Of a stretch of DNA of 64,000 nt, positions 52,163 to 60,999 are shown piece after piece. The notes under the pieces were generated by a model. The model made no database searches. It had not been told where the DNA came from and saw only the letters and a program-made list of their open reading frames with translations. Position 1 is the stretch's first letter. Each line of letters opens with the position of its first letter. This DNA comes from Spirulina sp034932185 (GTDB lineage: Bacteria > Cyanobacteriota > Cyanobacteriia > Cyanobacteriales > Spirulinaceae): contig NZ_JAYGHW010000003.1 in the NCBI RefSeq assembly GCF_034932185.1, forward strand, positions 52,737 to 116,736. The letters are read 5' to 3'. Made by a program: the position numbers and the translations under genes.

Positions 52163-52894
52163 ATGCAGTCCCATTATCCAGAGCCACCGAGTAAACCCGC
52201 TAAAGATTTCTCCCGTGCTGTGGAGGAACAAATAGCCAAACAGGTAGAAGTGGAGGAGGAAAGTGATGAAATGATCGCCTTTGCTTTTACCACCGCCTTT
52301 CGCGGCGGTATGGATATGTACAGCGATCCCAATACGGTAGCGGATTATCTCAATGCCCATGAGGGTTGGTTTCGCCGCTGTGCCGAGCCGATGACGGCGG
52401 AACCCCTGGGGGAAAATGGCTATGTGCTGACCATTGGGCATTTTGGGGCTTTTGGCTATGAGGTGGAGCCGAAAATGGGGGTAGTGTTGGCTCCGCCTCA
52501 GGATGGCATTTACGATATGTACAGCGTTGCAGTACCGGATTATGACCCCCCCGGTTATGCGGTGGATTATCGGGCGATTATGACCCTAGCGGCGGTGGAG
52601 CCGCCGGGATTGCCTTGGCCGGTGGATCCTGCCATTGCCTCGTTACTTACCAAGGTGGAATGGCATCTTTCCCTCAAAGTGATGATTGATTTTCCCACCT
52701 TTATTCATAAGTTACCCCAGGATTTGATCCAAAAGACGGGCGATCGCCTCCTCACCCAAATTGTCCGGCAAATTTCCCCCCGGCTCACCTACACGGTGCA
52801 GAAGGATTTCCACGATCGCCTCGGGCTACCGTTACCCCCGAAGCGATCGCGCCAACTGATCCACACCCATCCAGCAACGCCAGAACCGGCTTAG
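52163..52894 (+). CDS. DUF1997-family protein
   Basis: A 243-residue soluble protein. The first 40 residues are charged and probably disordered. The remainder (about 45-235) matches the DUF1997 pattern from memory: YLNAHEGWFRRCAEPM, VLTIGHFGAFGYEVEPKMGV and the end VQKDFHDRLGLPLPPKR. The family occurs in cyanobacteria and plants and has no settled function, though a lipid-binding-like fold is possible. Its TAG interlocks with the convergent DUF4079 stop (TTAG, 52891-52894). Confidence 0.85.
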   Translation: MQSHYPEPPSKPAKDFSRAVEEQIAKQVEVEEESDEMIAFAFTTAFRGGMDMYSDPNTVADYLNAHEGWFRRCAEPMTAEPLGENGYVLTIGHFGAFGYEVEPKMGVVLAPPQDGIYDMYSVAVPDYDPPGYAVDYRAIMTLAAVEPPGLPWPVDPAIASLLTKVEWHLSLKVMIDFPTFIHKLPQDLIQKTGDRLLTQIVRQISPRLTYTVQKDFHDRLGLPLPPKRSRQLIHTHPATPEPA

Positions 52895-53361
52895 AAGTTG
52901 CTTAAAATCCGGTTAACGATATCCATGCCGGTGATCGCCTGCCAACCGAATAGCCCTAAAAGGATCATGTTCAGGGAAATATGGGTGGCGCGGGCGATGG
53001 CGTTGCCCTTTTGCATGAAGGGAACGAGGGCGGCGGCGATGGCAATCATGGCGGTCATTCCCAGCCCAACGAGCAAATGGGGGCCGACAAATAACTTGCC
53101 ATTATTGATATAAGTCACCGCCATGCCGCCAACGCTGCCAGAAACCATCAACCCTAAGAGAATCGCACCAATGCGATAATGGCGATTGGCGAAGTTTTTG
53201 CCCACCAGTTCCTTGCGGGCTTCTTTGTCAGCCTTACGGGTTTTCCGGCTTTGGGAGCCGAGGTAGAAGGCATAAACCGACAGCCCCAAGAGCGCCCACA
53301 TCATGAGCGGGTGGAAAAATTGGGAATAGACTTTCACAGATTCCGGAAGTTCAAAGCTCAT
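52891..53361 (-). CDS. DUF4079-family membrane protein
   Basis: A 156-residue protein with four membrane helices: about 13-32, 62-84, 93-112 and 130-148. A basic, charged loop (SRKTRKADKEARKELVGKN) lies between the first two, and His residues sit at the helix edges (FFHPLMM, NRHYRIG, GPHLLVG, ATHISLN), a pattern that could bind heme. DUF4079 is common in cyanobacteria and has no assigned role. It ends in a 4-nt stop overlap with the DUF1997 gene. Confidence 0.85.
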   Translation of the reverse strand: MSFELPESVKVYSQFFHPLMMWALLGLSVYAFYLGSQSRKTRKADKEARKELVGKNFANRHYRIGAILLGLMVSGSVGGMAVTYINNGKLFVGPHLLVGLGMTAMIAIAAALVPFMQKGNAIARATHISLNMILLGLFGWQAITGMDIVNRILSNF

Positions 53362-53539
53362 AACTGTGCCTTATCAAAGCTAAAAATATTGCAAACTTAA
53401 CTTAACATTTTCTTGCCCTATGGATCATCTGGAGCATGAGGCGATCGCCCAATACCTCGACCACATCGGCGGGAAGTTGTATCGTTGAGAAAAATCCCCT
53501 GGCCTTTGGGGTGGGGGAATTCGTCAACCCGCGATCGCC

Positions 53540-54265
53540 ATGTTTAATTCTGTCCAATTGGTTTCGATGCGGCTCCACCATTTCATCGGCAGTTGGCTCC
53601 ATCCCGATGCTGTGGTGATTGATTTGGGGGCAAACCGGGGCTACTTTGCCCAAGAGGTGAATGCCGCCTATGGTTGTACCTGCTACGCCCTGGAAGCAAT
53701 GCCGGATCTCTACAGGGCTATTCCTCCAACGGAGAAGATTCGCCCTTTTCACTATGCGATCGCCCCCACCAACGCGCCGATCACATTCAACGTCTCGGAT
53801 CAGGAGGAATCGGGGAGTGTTCACCATTTGCCCACGGCGATGATCACGGCAACGATCACGGTTCCGGGGATTACGTTGGCGCAATTTATGGCGGATCAAG
53901 GCATTGAGCAGGTGGATCTGCTCAAGGTGGATATTGAGGGGGCAGAGATTGAGCTATTCCAAACGCTCCCTGATGAGACGCTGGGGAAAATCAAACAAAT
54001 TGCGGTGGAGTTCCATGATTTTCTCGATTATTTTGAGGATCACGCCGCCATTGCTGAGATTAAAGCCCGGCTGGAGAGCCTCGGTTTTGCCTGTATTATC
54101 TATTCCCTCACCTGTCATGCGGATGTGCTGTTTATTAACCGCGCCCTCGCCCCCCTTGACCGTTGGGATTATTTCTATTTAGGGACGGTGGATAAATACC
54201 GGCGGGGGATTACCCACGGCATCCGCTGGCGGTTGGAGAAGTTGCTAGGAAGGGAGGGGGCGTGA
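53540..54265 (+). CDS. FkbM-family methyltransferase
   Basis: A 241-residue class I SAM-dependent methyltransferase. The SAM motif is VVIDLGANRGYFAQEV, and the later VDLLKVDIEGAEIELF is the FkbM hallmark. Family members O-methylate sugars or natural products. The C-terminal 40 residues carry basic and aromatic residues. It is the first of three codirectional genes: its TGA overlaps the ATG of the 77-residue hypothetical (TGATG), and a pseudopilin gene follows. Confidence 0.9.
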   Translation: MFNSVQLVSMRLHHFIGSWLHPDAVVIDLGANRGYFAQEVNAAYGCTCYALEAMPDLYRAIPPTEKIRPFHYAIAPTNAPITFNVSDQEESGSVHHLPTAMITATITVPGITLAQFMADQGIEQVDLLKVDIEGAEIELFQTLPDETLGKIKQIAVEFHDFLDYFEDHAAIAEIKARLESLGFACIIYSLTCHADVLFINRALAPLDRWDYFYLGTVDKYRRGITHGIRWRLEKLLGREGA

Positions 54266-54498
54266 TGGAACCTGTAATGTTTGTTGATCCTACGCAGTCG
54301 GGCCGGCGAAAATTGACGGAAGGGGAGCGCGATCGCCTCCGTCAAGGCATACAAGCCCAAGCCCAGCTAGAGGGATACGATCAACTCACGGAATTGTGCC
54401 GCATTGGTGAGCCGGAGATGGCTAGCCGTCTGGCGGCTCAACATCCGGAATGGGGGTATGAGATTCAATTTGGTGTTGTGGCGATTGCTGACCCTTGA
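54265..54498 (+). CDS. Small hypothetical protein
   Basis: The 77-residue protein starts at the ATG at 54265, overlapping the FkbM stop. It is helical: the middle reads TEGERDRLRQGIQAQAQL and then YDQLTELCRIGEPEMASRLA, with one Cys. The end is YEIQFGVVAIADP. I recognise no family. Its TGA (54496-54498) overlaps another ATG, so the three genes are closely spaced and probably translated together. Confidence 0.65.
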   Translation: MEPVMFVDPTQSGRRKLTEGERDRLRQGIQAQAQLEGYDQLTELCRIGEPEMASRLAAQHPEWGYEIQFGVVAIADP

Positions 54499-54542
54499 TG
54501 TTTCGGGGTCTTTTTTTTCAGGGTTTGGGAGGAAATGAGGCC

Positions 54543-55178
54543 ATGGCTGTATTCAGGGGTGCGCGGGGACAAGCGGGGTTTACGTTGGTGGAAATGTTGA
54601 TCGTGATTGTGCTGATCGGCATTTTGGGCAGTATTGCGGTGGTGACTTGGCAGGGTTTTTTTGAGCGGCAAAGGTTGGTTCAATCGAGCGATCGCCTCTT
54701 TCTCACGCTCCAATCCACCCGCGAAACCGCTAAACATCGCCATCTCCCCTGGCAAGTGAGCATCCGCCAAGGAGCCAACCGCGTCGAATTTGCTGCCCAT
54801 CCCGCCGATCCCGACCATACAACGCTGATCGCCCTGTGGGATGATCCCCAACAGTGGGAGCAATTGGCCCCAGGGGTGAGCATTGATCGAGTCAATGATC
54901 ACAATCAGACAGAAACCACCATCACCTCCAAAACCATTGCCGAGGAAACGGTGTGGTTTTTTTTGTTTAATCATCAAGGTTGCCCCGTCCAGCACAGTTA
55001 CAACTCCTGTACTGATACTCTAGAGCGCGGGCGGTTAGGATTGCGCATCGAAAGGGGTGGTAATGGGCCGCAGGTTTTGCGTCGCTGTGTGATTCTTTCG
55101 ACCGCCTTGGGGTCAATGCGTCAGGGGCGCGGCCATACCCGCTTGGATCGTGAGGACAACAAATACTATTGTTATTAG
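54543..55178 (+). CDS. Prepilin/pseudopilin-like protein (type IV N-terminal methylation domain)
   Basis: I chose the ATG at 54543 because GGGAGGAAA lies just upstream and it gives a short leader, MAVFRGARGQAG, cut before FTLVEMLIVIVLIGILGSIA. The ATG at 54498 overlaps the previous stop but would give a 27-residue leader. About 210 residues. Glu at position +5 and the hydrophobic N-helix are standard for PilD substrates. The globular part is GspH/FimT-like and has Cys residues near the C-terminus (QGCPVQHSYNSCT, RRCVILS). It is likely a minor pilin of the type IV pilus or competence machinery. Confidence 0.85.
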   Translation: MAVFRGARGQAGFTLVEMLIVIVLIGILGSIAVVTWQGFFERQRLVQSSDRLFLTLQSTRETAKHRHLPWQVSIRQGANRVEFAAHPADPDHTTLIALWDDPQQWEQLAPGVSIDRVNDHNQTETTITSKTIAEETVWFFLFNHQGCPVQHSYNSCTDTLERGRLGLRIERGGNGPQVLRRCVILSTALGSMRQGRGHTRLDREDNKYYCY

Positions 55179-55181
55179 GGG

Positions 55182-55192
55182 TGGCAGAGCCA
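55182..55192. repeat. Isolated GGCAGAGCC hairpin head after the pseudopilin
   Basis: TGGC-AGA-GCCA lies 4 nt after the pseudopilin stop, so it could act as a short terminator hairpin. Same head as the arrays at 47943 and 59891. Confidence 0.5.
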
Positions 55193-55285
55193 GGGCGTGA
55201 GCGGCAAAAGTGAGAACAGAGATACCATGATTGAGGTAGGGGGATCGGGTTAGAATTAGGGGCGATTGGCTAGGGAAATTAGATC

Positions 55286-57007
55286 ATGCTGCGATTGCTC
55301 CGGATTGAAAATTTTGCCCTCGTTGACCAGCTTGAACTGGAATTTGGCCCCGGCTTAAATGTACTCACGGGTGAAACCGGGGCGGGGAAATCGATTATTC
55401 TTGATGCCATTGATGGCGTATTGGGGGGCAAAATCACCAGCCGCCTGTTGCGTACCGGGAGCGATCGCGGCCTTGTGGAAGGTACATTTTTACTCTCCCC
55501 CCCCCTCAAAGCCTGGTTAGATGCCCAAGAAATCGACCTCATCGATGCCGATAGCCTCATTTGTAGCCGGGAATTTTCCGCCACCCAGGGGAGTTTACGC
55601 TCCCGTTCCCGAATTAATGGCGTACTGGTGAACCGGCAACAGGTGGGCCAACTGCGGGAGCATTTGGTGGAAATCACCGCCCAAGGCCAAACCGCCCAAT
55701 TGATGATCGCCAGCCATCAGCGGGATCTCCTTGATGCCTATGGCGGCGAAGGGGTGCAGCAAGCAAAATTAGTGGTAGCCCAAACCTTCACCGCCTACCG
55801 CCAAGCCCAGCAAGCCCTCCAAGCCCGCCGCCAATCGGAAAAAGACCGCCTCCAACGCATCGATTGGTTGCAATACCAGCATCAGGAATTGGCGGGGGCT
55901 GATCTGCATGATCCCCAAGAATTAAGTCAATTGGAACAGGAGCGCGATCGCCTTTCCCATGTGGTGGAACTCCAACAAATGGGCTATCAAACCTACCAAG
56001 CCCTTTATCAAAATGACCAGGGGGGAGAGGCGATCGCCGACCTCCTCGGCCCCGTGGAAGCGCAAATTAAAGAAATGGCCAGCTATGACAGCCAACTTGA
56101 GGGCCTGTTAGAGATGGTGCAAAGCGCCCTAACCCAAATTGTCGAAGCCGGGCAAGTCCTCAGCCGTTATAGCGATAGCCTCGAATCTGACCCGGAACGG
56201 TTAGCGGAAGTGGAAACCCGCTTGACGACCCTGCGCCAACTCTGCCGGAAATATGGCCCCGATTTAGCCGATGTCATTGCCCATGGGGAGGCGATCGCCA
56301 CCGAACTAGCCAACCTCACCAGCGGCGGCCAATCCATCGAAGCCCTCGAAGCCCAGGCAAGAGAATGTTATCAAACCCTCACAAAAGCCTGTGAACAACT
56401 ACGCCACCAACGCCAACAGGCTGCCCAAAAACTGGCTAAACAAGTGGTAAAAGAACTCAAACCCCTCGCCATGGAAAAAGTCCAGTTTGACTGTCGGCTT
56501 TTGCCCCTTGAACCCACAGCCCACGGCGCGGATCAGGTGGTGTTCTACATCAGCCCCAACCCCGGCGAACCCTTGCAACCCCTCTCTGAAACCGCATCAG
56601 GGGGAGAAATGAGCCGGTTTCTGTTGGCCCTCAAAGCCTGTTTTTCCCAAATTGAAGCCCAGAATGCCGGTAAAACGTTAATTTTTGATGAAATTGATGC
56701 GGGGGTATCGGGGAAAGTGGCCCAGGCGATCGCCCTCAAACTCCACCACCTCAGCCGTCCCCACCAAATCCTCTGCGTCACCCATCAACCCCTGATCGCC
56801 GCCCTCGCTGACCACCATTTTCGCGTCGATAAACAGGTGGAAAAAGCCAAGCACAACACCCCCCGTACCGTCGTGCGGGTCGTCCCCCTCACCCACCCCG
56901 ACAGCCGCACCACAGAACTCGCGCAACTCACAGGGGGAGATTCGGCCCAAGAGGCGATCGCCTTTGCCCAATCCCTCCTCCACCAAGCCGCCCACCAACG
57001 CCGTTAA
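55286..57007 (+). CDS. recN: DNA repair protein RecN
   Basis: A 573-residue SMC-like ATPase. Walker A is GETGAGKS (30-37), followed by IILDAIDGVLGG. A coiled coil (about 160-375) separates it from the C-terminal signature motif ETASGGEMSRFLLALK and Walker B TLIFDEIDAGVSG. It is involved in double-strand break repair and holds DNA ends together. Normal length is about 550-570. No SOS box was searched. It lies alone, 107 nt after the pseudopilin gene, which ends in a hairpin head. Confidence 0.96.
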   Translation: MLRLLRIENFALVDQLELEFGPGLNVLTGETGAGKSIILDAIDGVLGGKITSRLLRTGSDRGLVEGTFLLSPPLKAWLDAQEIDLIDADSLICSREFSATQGSLRSRSRINGVLVNRQQVGQLREHLVEITAQGQTAQLMIASHQRDLLDAYGGEGVQQAKLVVAQTFTAYRQAQQALQARRQSEKDRLQRIDWLQYQHQELAGADLHDPQELSQLEQERDRLSHVVELQQMGYQTYQALYQNDQGGEAIADLLGPVEAQIKEMASYDSQLEGLLEMVQSALTQIVEAGQVLSRYSDSLESDPERLAEVETRLTTLRQLCRKYGPDLADVIAHGEAIATELANLTSGGQSIEALEAQARECYQTLTKACEQLRHQRQQAAQKLAKQVVKELKPLAMEKVQFDCRLLPLEPTAHGADQVVFYISPNPGEPLQPLSETASGGEMSRFLLALKACFSQIEAQNAGKTLIFDEIDAGVSGKVAQAIALKLHHLSRPHQILCVTHQPLIAALADHHFRVDKQVEKAKHNTPRTVVRVVPLTHPDSRTTELAQLTGGDSAQEAIAFAQSLLHQAAHQRR

Positions 57008-57177
57008 CCCGAAGTACAACAGGATGCGATGACCGAGATCACCAAAAGACCCCTAAATGAGTGGACAGAGGGAAAATTACCAGTATTATTGAGGCTAACT
57101 GGTCATCACAAGAGGATTTAGTCGTTAAAATACTCTCAACTTCAAAATATTCTCAGACCCAGACACCCTAGAGCACT

Positions 57178-59826
57178 ATGACTGCTGCATCTCAACCCAC
57201 AAAACTTGAGTATTCCGGGCAGACTGTCGATGTTGTCCCGGCAGGGGAGGAAGCTCCGACAGAATTGAATCACGGGGGGGAGACCAACGGCTCAACCAGT
57301 GCCCTCGTTTCTGCCAAGGGAACCTTTTCAAATTTTCTCGCCCCCCTGAATAAGGATAGTTTTCAGCGGGTTGTGGTTGAGGTGGAAGACAAGCTCAAGG
57401 TGGTGAATCAGACCCTGAGCTTGCTCGATAGCATTATCGACAGTCAAGGCTTTGACTCCGTTCTTGATGAAATGTTGCGATCGATTACCCTCAAAACCGG
57501 GGAATTGCTCGGGGCTGATCGCACCACCATCTATTTACTCGATGATGATCAAAATGAACTGTGGTCGATCGTCGCTAAAGGCAGCGACGGCAAGCCCATT
57601 GAAATTCGCATTCCCGTAGGGCGGGGGATTGCGGGGGAAGTGGCCCAGTTTAAACAGGTGATTAACATCCCCTTTGATTTTTACGACGACCCCCGCTCCG
57701 AAGCTGCGAAGGAATTCGATAAGCGCAATAACTACCGCACCTATTCGATGCTTGCCCTGCCCCTTTTGAGTCAGGACGGGGAATTGGTGGCGGTGGTGCA
57801 ACTGATTAACAAATTGGAACCGGGGCGATCGCCCGATATCCCCCTCGCCGAGCGCATCTCCCACACCGGCTTTACCGATGAAGATATTGATGTCTTTGAG
57901 AACTTTGCCCCCTCGATTCGCCTCATCCTCGAATCTTCCCGCTCCTTCTACAAAGCCACCCAGCGGCAGCGGGCTGCCAACGCCCTGATTGAGGCCACCA
58001 ACTCCCTCAGCAAAGGCAACCTCGATCTCGATACCACGCTGCGCACCGTCATGGATGCCGCCAAAAAACTGATGAACGCCGATCGCAGCACCCTCTGGCT
58101 GATCGACGACGAGAAAAACGAGATCTGGACAAAAATCCCCCTACCCAATGGCAAGACGTTGGATCTGAATGTGCCTATTGGGGTGGGTTTTGCGGGTCAT
58201 GTAGGTAAAACCGGGGAAACCCTCAATATTGGCTTCGACCTCTATGAGCATCCCATGGCGGAAACCTCCAAAAACACCGACGAAAAAACCAAATACCGCA
58301 CCTGTAGTCTGCTCTGTATGCCGGTCTACAACTCCGATAACCAGTTAATTGGGGTCACGCAATTGGTGAACAAGATCAAACAGGGGGATCACCCCCCCTA
58401 TGATCCGACCCAGTGGCCCAACGCGCCGGAATGCTGGAAAGCCAGCTTCAACCGCAGTGACCAAGAGTTCATGAAGGCGTTCAACATCCAAGCCGGGGTG
58501 GCGCTCCAAAATGCCAAACTCTTTGCGAAGGTGAAGCAGCAGGAGCAGATGCAGCGGGATATCCTGCGCAGTCTCACCAATGGTGTGATTTCCACCGATA
58601 AAAACGGTGTGGTGTTGGCGGTCAACGAGAAAGCCGAGGAGTTGCTGGGGTTTGGCAAAGATAACCCTATGGAAGGCAAGCTCATGAGCGAGTTGTTGGA
58701 AATTAAGGGTAAAGATACCGCTGAAAAAACCGAAGCCGGTCGTAAGGGGGACTTTTCAGAATCCTTTGAGCGGGCATTGCATCCGGTGGAAAATAAAGAC
58801 CGCCAGCAATATTACCCTGACCAAACGATCATTTCTGCTGCCGGGGAAGAGCATAGCGTTAACCTCTCAATTAACTCCATTTCCGATGTGGCAGACCCCT
58901 CCAATGTGTCGGGGGCGTTGGTGGTGATGGATGATATTAGTGATGAGAAGCGGCTCAAGAGTACGATGTACCGCTATATGAACCAGGAGTTAGCGGAGCA
59001 GTTACTCGATGGGGGGGAAATTTTATTGGGAGGCGATCGCAAGGAAGTTTCCGTCCTCTTCTCTGATATTCGTAGCTACACCAGCCTCACGGAAAAACTC
59101 CAGGCCGAAGAAGTGGTGCAGATGCTCAACGAGTATTTTGAAGAGATGGTGGAATCGGTGTTTAACCACAAGGGCATCCTCGATAAATACATTGGTGATG
59201 CGATGATGGCGGTGTTTGGTACGCCGAATAAATTGGAAGATCACGCTCTGATGGCCACGCAAAGCGCTTTAGATATGCGTCGCCGCCTGAAGATCTATAA
59301 CGATTCCCGCGCCGCCCAAGGTAAAGACATTATTAGAATTGGGATTGGGATCAATTCTGATTTTGTGATCAGCGGCAACATTGGCTCTAGTAAGCGGATG
59401 GAATTTACTGCCATTGGGGACGGGGTAAACCTCAGTTCGCGGTTGGAGGCAGCAAGTAAACAATACGGTTGCGATATTGTGATTAGTGAGAATACTTATC
59501 ACCAATGTAAAGATCATATTGTCGTGCGGGAACTGGATTGTATTCGGGTGAAGGGGAAAACCCAGCCGGTGAGTGTTTACGAAGTAGTGGAGGAATTGGG
59601 GAATCCTTTACCGCCCAACCATGAGGAAGTGATTGAACTTTATCATCGCGGGCGACACCTCTATACGCACCAAAACTTTTCCTTAGCCCTCTCCTATTTT
59701 GCGACGATTTTGGAGTTAGAACCAAAGGATAAGGCGGCCTATTTACATATCAACCGCTGTCAGCATTTCCTCAAAACCCCACCCTCCAAAGATTGGGATG
59801 GGGTGTGGACAATGACGACAAAGTAG
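57178..59826 (+). CDS. GAF-GAF-PAS class III adenylate cyclase (CyaB-like)
   Basis: An 882-residue soluble protein with GAF-A (about 85-255), GAF-B (about 265-450), PAS (about 460-590) and the cyclase domain (about 610-800). The metal site is VSVLFSDIRSYTS and later YIGDAMMAVFG. Adenine selectivity is suggested by Lys in DKYIGD and Thr in EFTAIGDGVN, the pair seen in CyaB1 of Anabaena. Both GAF domains have NK followed by F-x3-D, close to the NKFDE motif of cyclic-nucleotide-binding GAFs, though the second is D-Q. Self-activation by cAMP is possible. A TPR-like helical tail (about 830-870) follows. Its TAG is the first TAG of a repeat element. Confidence 0.9.
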   Translation: MTAASQPTKLEYSGQTVDVVPAGEEAPTELNHGGETNGSTSALVSAKGTFSNFLAPLNKDSFQRVVVEVEDKLKVVNQTLSLLDSIIDSQGFDSVLDEMLRSITLKTGELLGADRTTIYLLDDDQNELWSIVAKGSDGKPIEIRIPVGRGIAGEVAQFKQVINIPFDFYDDPRSEAAKEFDKRNNYRTYSMLALPLLSQDGELVAVVQLINKLEPGRSPDIPLAERISHTGFTDEDIDVFENFAPSIRLILESSRSFYKATQRQRAANALIEATNSLSKGNLDLDTTLRTVMDAAKKLMNADRSTLWLIDDEKNEIWTKIPLPNGKTLDLNVPIGVGFAGHVGKTGETLNIGFDLYEHPMAETSKNTDEKTKYRTCSLLCMPVYNSDNQLIGVTQLVNKIKQGDHPPYDPTQWPNAPECWKASFNRSDQEFMKAFNIQAGVALQNAKLFAKVKQQEQMQRDILRSLTNGVISTDKNGVVLAVNEKAEELLGFGKDNPMEGKLMSELLEIKGKDTAEKTEAGRKGDFSESFERALHPVENKDRQQYYPDQTIISAAGEEHSVNLSINSISDVADPSNVSGALVVMDDISDEKRLKSTMYRYMNQELAEQLLDGGEILLGGDRKEVSVLFSDIRSYTSLTEKLQAEEVVQMLNEYFEEMVESVFNHKGILDKYIGDAMMAVFGTPNKLEDHALMATQSALDMRRRLKIYNDSRAAQGKDIIRIGIGINSDFVISGNIGSSKRMEFTAIGDGVNLSSRLEAASKQYGCDIVISENTYHQCKDHIVVRELDCIRVKGKTQPVSVYEVVEELGNPLPPNHEEVIELYHRGRHLYTHQNFSLALSYFATILELEPKDKAAYLHINRCQHFLKTPPSKDWDGVWTMTTK

Positions 59827-59872
59827 GGGCGTTGGCGTAAGCCTGCCGGAGGCACAAAAATCTTTCGCCCTT
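59823..59872. repeat. Long-form GTAGGGGCG element at the end of the cyclase gene
   Basis: It starts GTAGGGGCGTTGGCGTAAGC, then CCTGCCGGAGGCAC and AAAAATCTTTCGCCC. The stop codon TAG of the cyclase is its first TAG. Near-identical copies lie at 40774 and, reversed, at 39117. A hairpin array follows at once. Confidence 0.8.
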
Positions 59873-59890
59873 CCCCTCCTAGGCCCTTCG

Positions 59891-59999
59891 TGACTAGGCT
59901 CCGCCTAGTCATGTCCCATGGAGGCTCTGCCTCCTCCCCTCTGATAGCGGCAGAGCCGCCCTATTCCCGTACCATGGCAGAGCCATGGCACGAGGCTCA
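59891..59999. repeat. Hairpin array with GGC-(AGA/TCT/TCC)-GCC heads, copy B
   Basis: Four hairpins in series: TGACTAGGC/GCCTAGTCA with a TCC loop (59891-59911), GGAGGC/GCCTCC with TCT (59920-59934), GCGGC/GCCGC with AGA (59947-59959) and CCATGGC/GCCATGG with AGA (59972-59988), ending CACGAG. The last three match copy A at 47943-48070 in sequence and order, while the first has different arms. It lies between the convergent cyclase and FTR1 genes. Confidence 0.85.
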
Positions 60000-60005
60000 C
60001 GAGAT

Positions 60006-60920
60006 TTAACCCAATTTTTCGGTTGGGGTAGGGCTAGGGGGGTTGAGGCTGCGGAAATAGAGACCACCGACGAGGCTTAAAAAGAGGCCGTAGGCGAAAA
60101 TTTGCACGCCGTAGAGGGTTTCACGATAGCCGAAGAGGGTTTTTAAAATAATGCCGGGGAATTGATGATCCGGGAGGATGGCGCGACCATCCCAGACTAA
60201 TGGCCCTAGTAAACAGGCCTTGCCCCCTGACCAACAGAGCCAAGCCATGGCGGGATGGAGTTCGACCCAGGCGATCGCCGCCCCATCGAGATGACGCAGG
60301 GCAGAAATCACCAGGCCCGAGACAATCAGCAGCAAAAAGACCCCCATGATTTGGAAAAACTGTTTAAGGTCGATGCGCACACCCCAGCGGAAGAGGAGGA
60401 AGCCCACAATAATGGCTCCGATGAAACCGGCGATCGCCCCCAAAATCGGAATCCAACCCTGTTGAAATTTCGCTACCAAAAAAATCACCGTTTCAAACCC
60501 TTCCCGCAAGACCGCCGTCGCCACCAGGCTAAACACACCCCAACTCGCGGCCCCCGTCAGGGCAGCCGCCACCGTCCCCTCTACCTCCGCTTTGAGGGTG
60601 CGGGCTTGCTGCGTCATCCAGATCAGCATCCAACTGAGCATGGCGATCGCCACCACCCCTAACCCCATTTCCAGGAGTTGACGCACTAACACCGCTTCGG
60701 CAGTTTGCCCCTGGCCCACCCGTTGCAGGAGTCCGATCAACAAACCCCCCACGACGACACTCCCGGCGAGGCCCGCCCCAATCCCCAGATAAACGGCTTT
60801 CACGAGCCGGGGCTGTTGAGCTTGGCGAATACAGGCAAGGACAATCCCCACGACGAGGGCGGCTTCCACGCCTTCCCGGAGCGTGACTAAAAAAGTGGGA
60901 ATGGCGGCGCTCCAATCCAT
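60006..60920 (-). CDS. FTR1-family iron permease
   Basis: A 304-residue membrane protein with seven predicted helices and both iron-binding motifs: REGVE (15-19, TLREGVEAALVVGIVLA) and REGFE (139-143, VLREGFETVIFLVA). These REx2E motifs bind ferric or ferrous iron during uptake. The spacing resembles the FTR1/EfeU family. No periplasmic EfeO or EfeB partner is adjacent. It lies 79 nt downstream of the response-regulator gene on the same strand, so that regulator may control it. Confidence 0.93.
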   Translation of the reverse strand: MDWSAAIPTFLVTLREGVEAALVVGIVLACIRQAQQPRLVKAVYLGIGAGLAGSVVVGGLLIGLLQRVGQGQTAEAVLVRQLLEMGLGVVAIAMLSWMLIWMTQQARTLKAEVEGTVAAALTGAASWGVFSLVATAVLREGFETVIFLVAKFQQGWIPILGAIAGFIGAIIVGFLLFRWGVRIDLKQFFQIMGVFLLLIVSGLVISALRHLDGAAIAWVELHPAMAWLCWSGGKACLLGPLVWDGRAILPDHQFPGIILKTLFGYRETLYGVQIFAYGLFLSLVGGLYFRSLNPPSPTPTEKLG

Positions 60921-60999
60921 AATGCTCTCTGTTGCTTGCTTGCAGGTTGAGCATGAGGGTACAGCTTCTGATCAGGATTGGCAAGGGATGGGCGGATCG

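Noticed and set aside
53402..53899. 165-codon minus-strand frame across the FkbM start
   Set aside because: It lies opposite the SAM-binding region of the FkbM gene, is rich in Arg and His as antisense frames often are, and has no motif.
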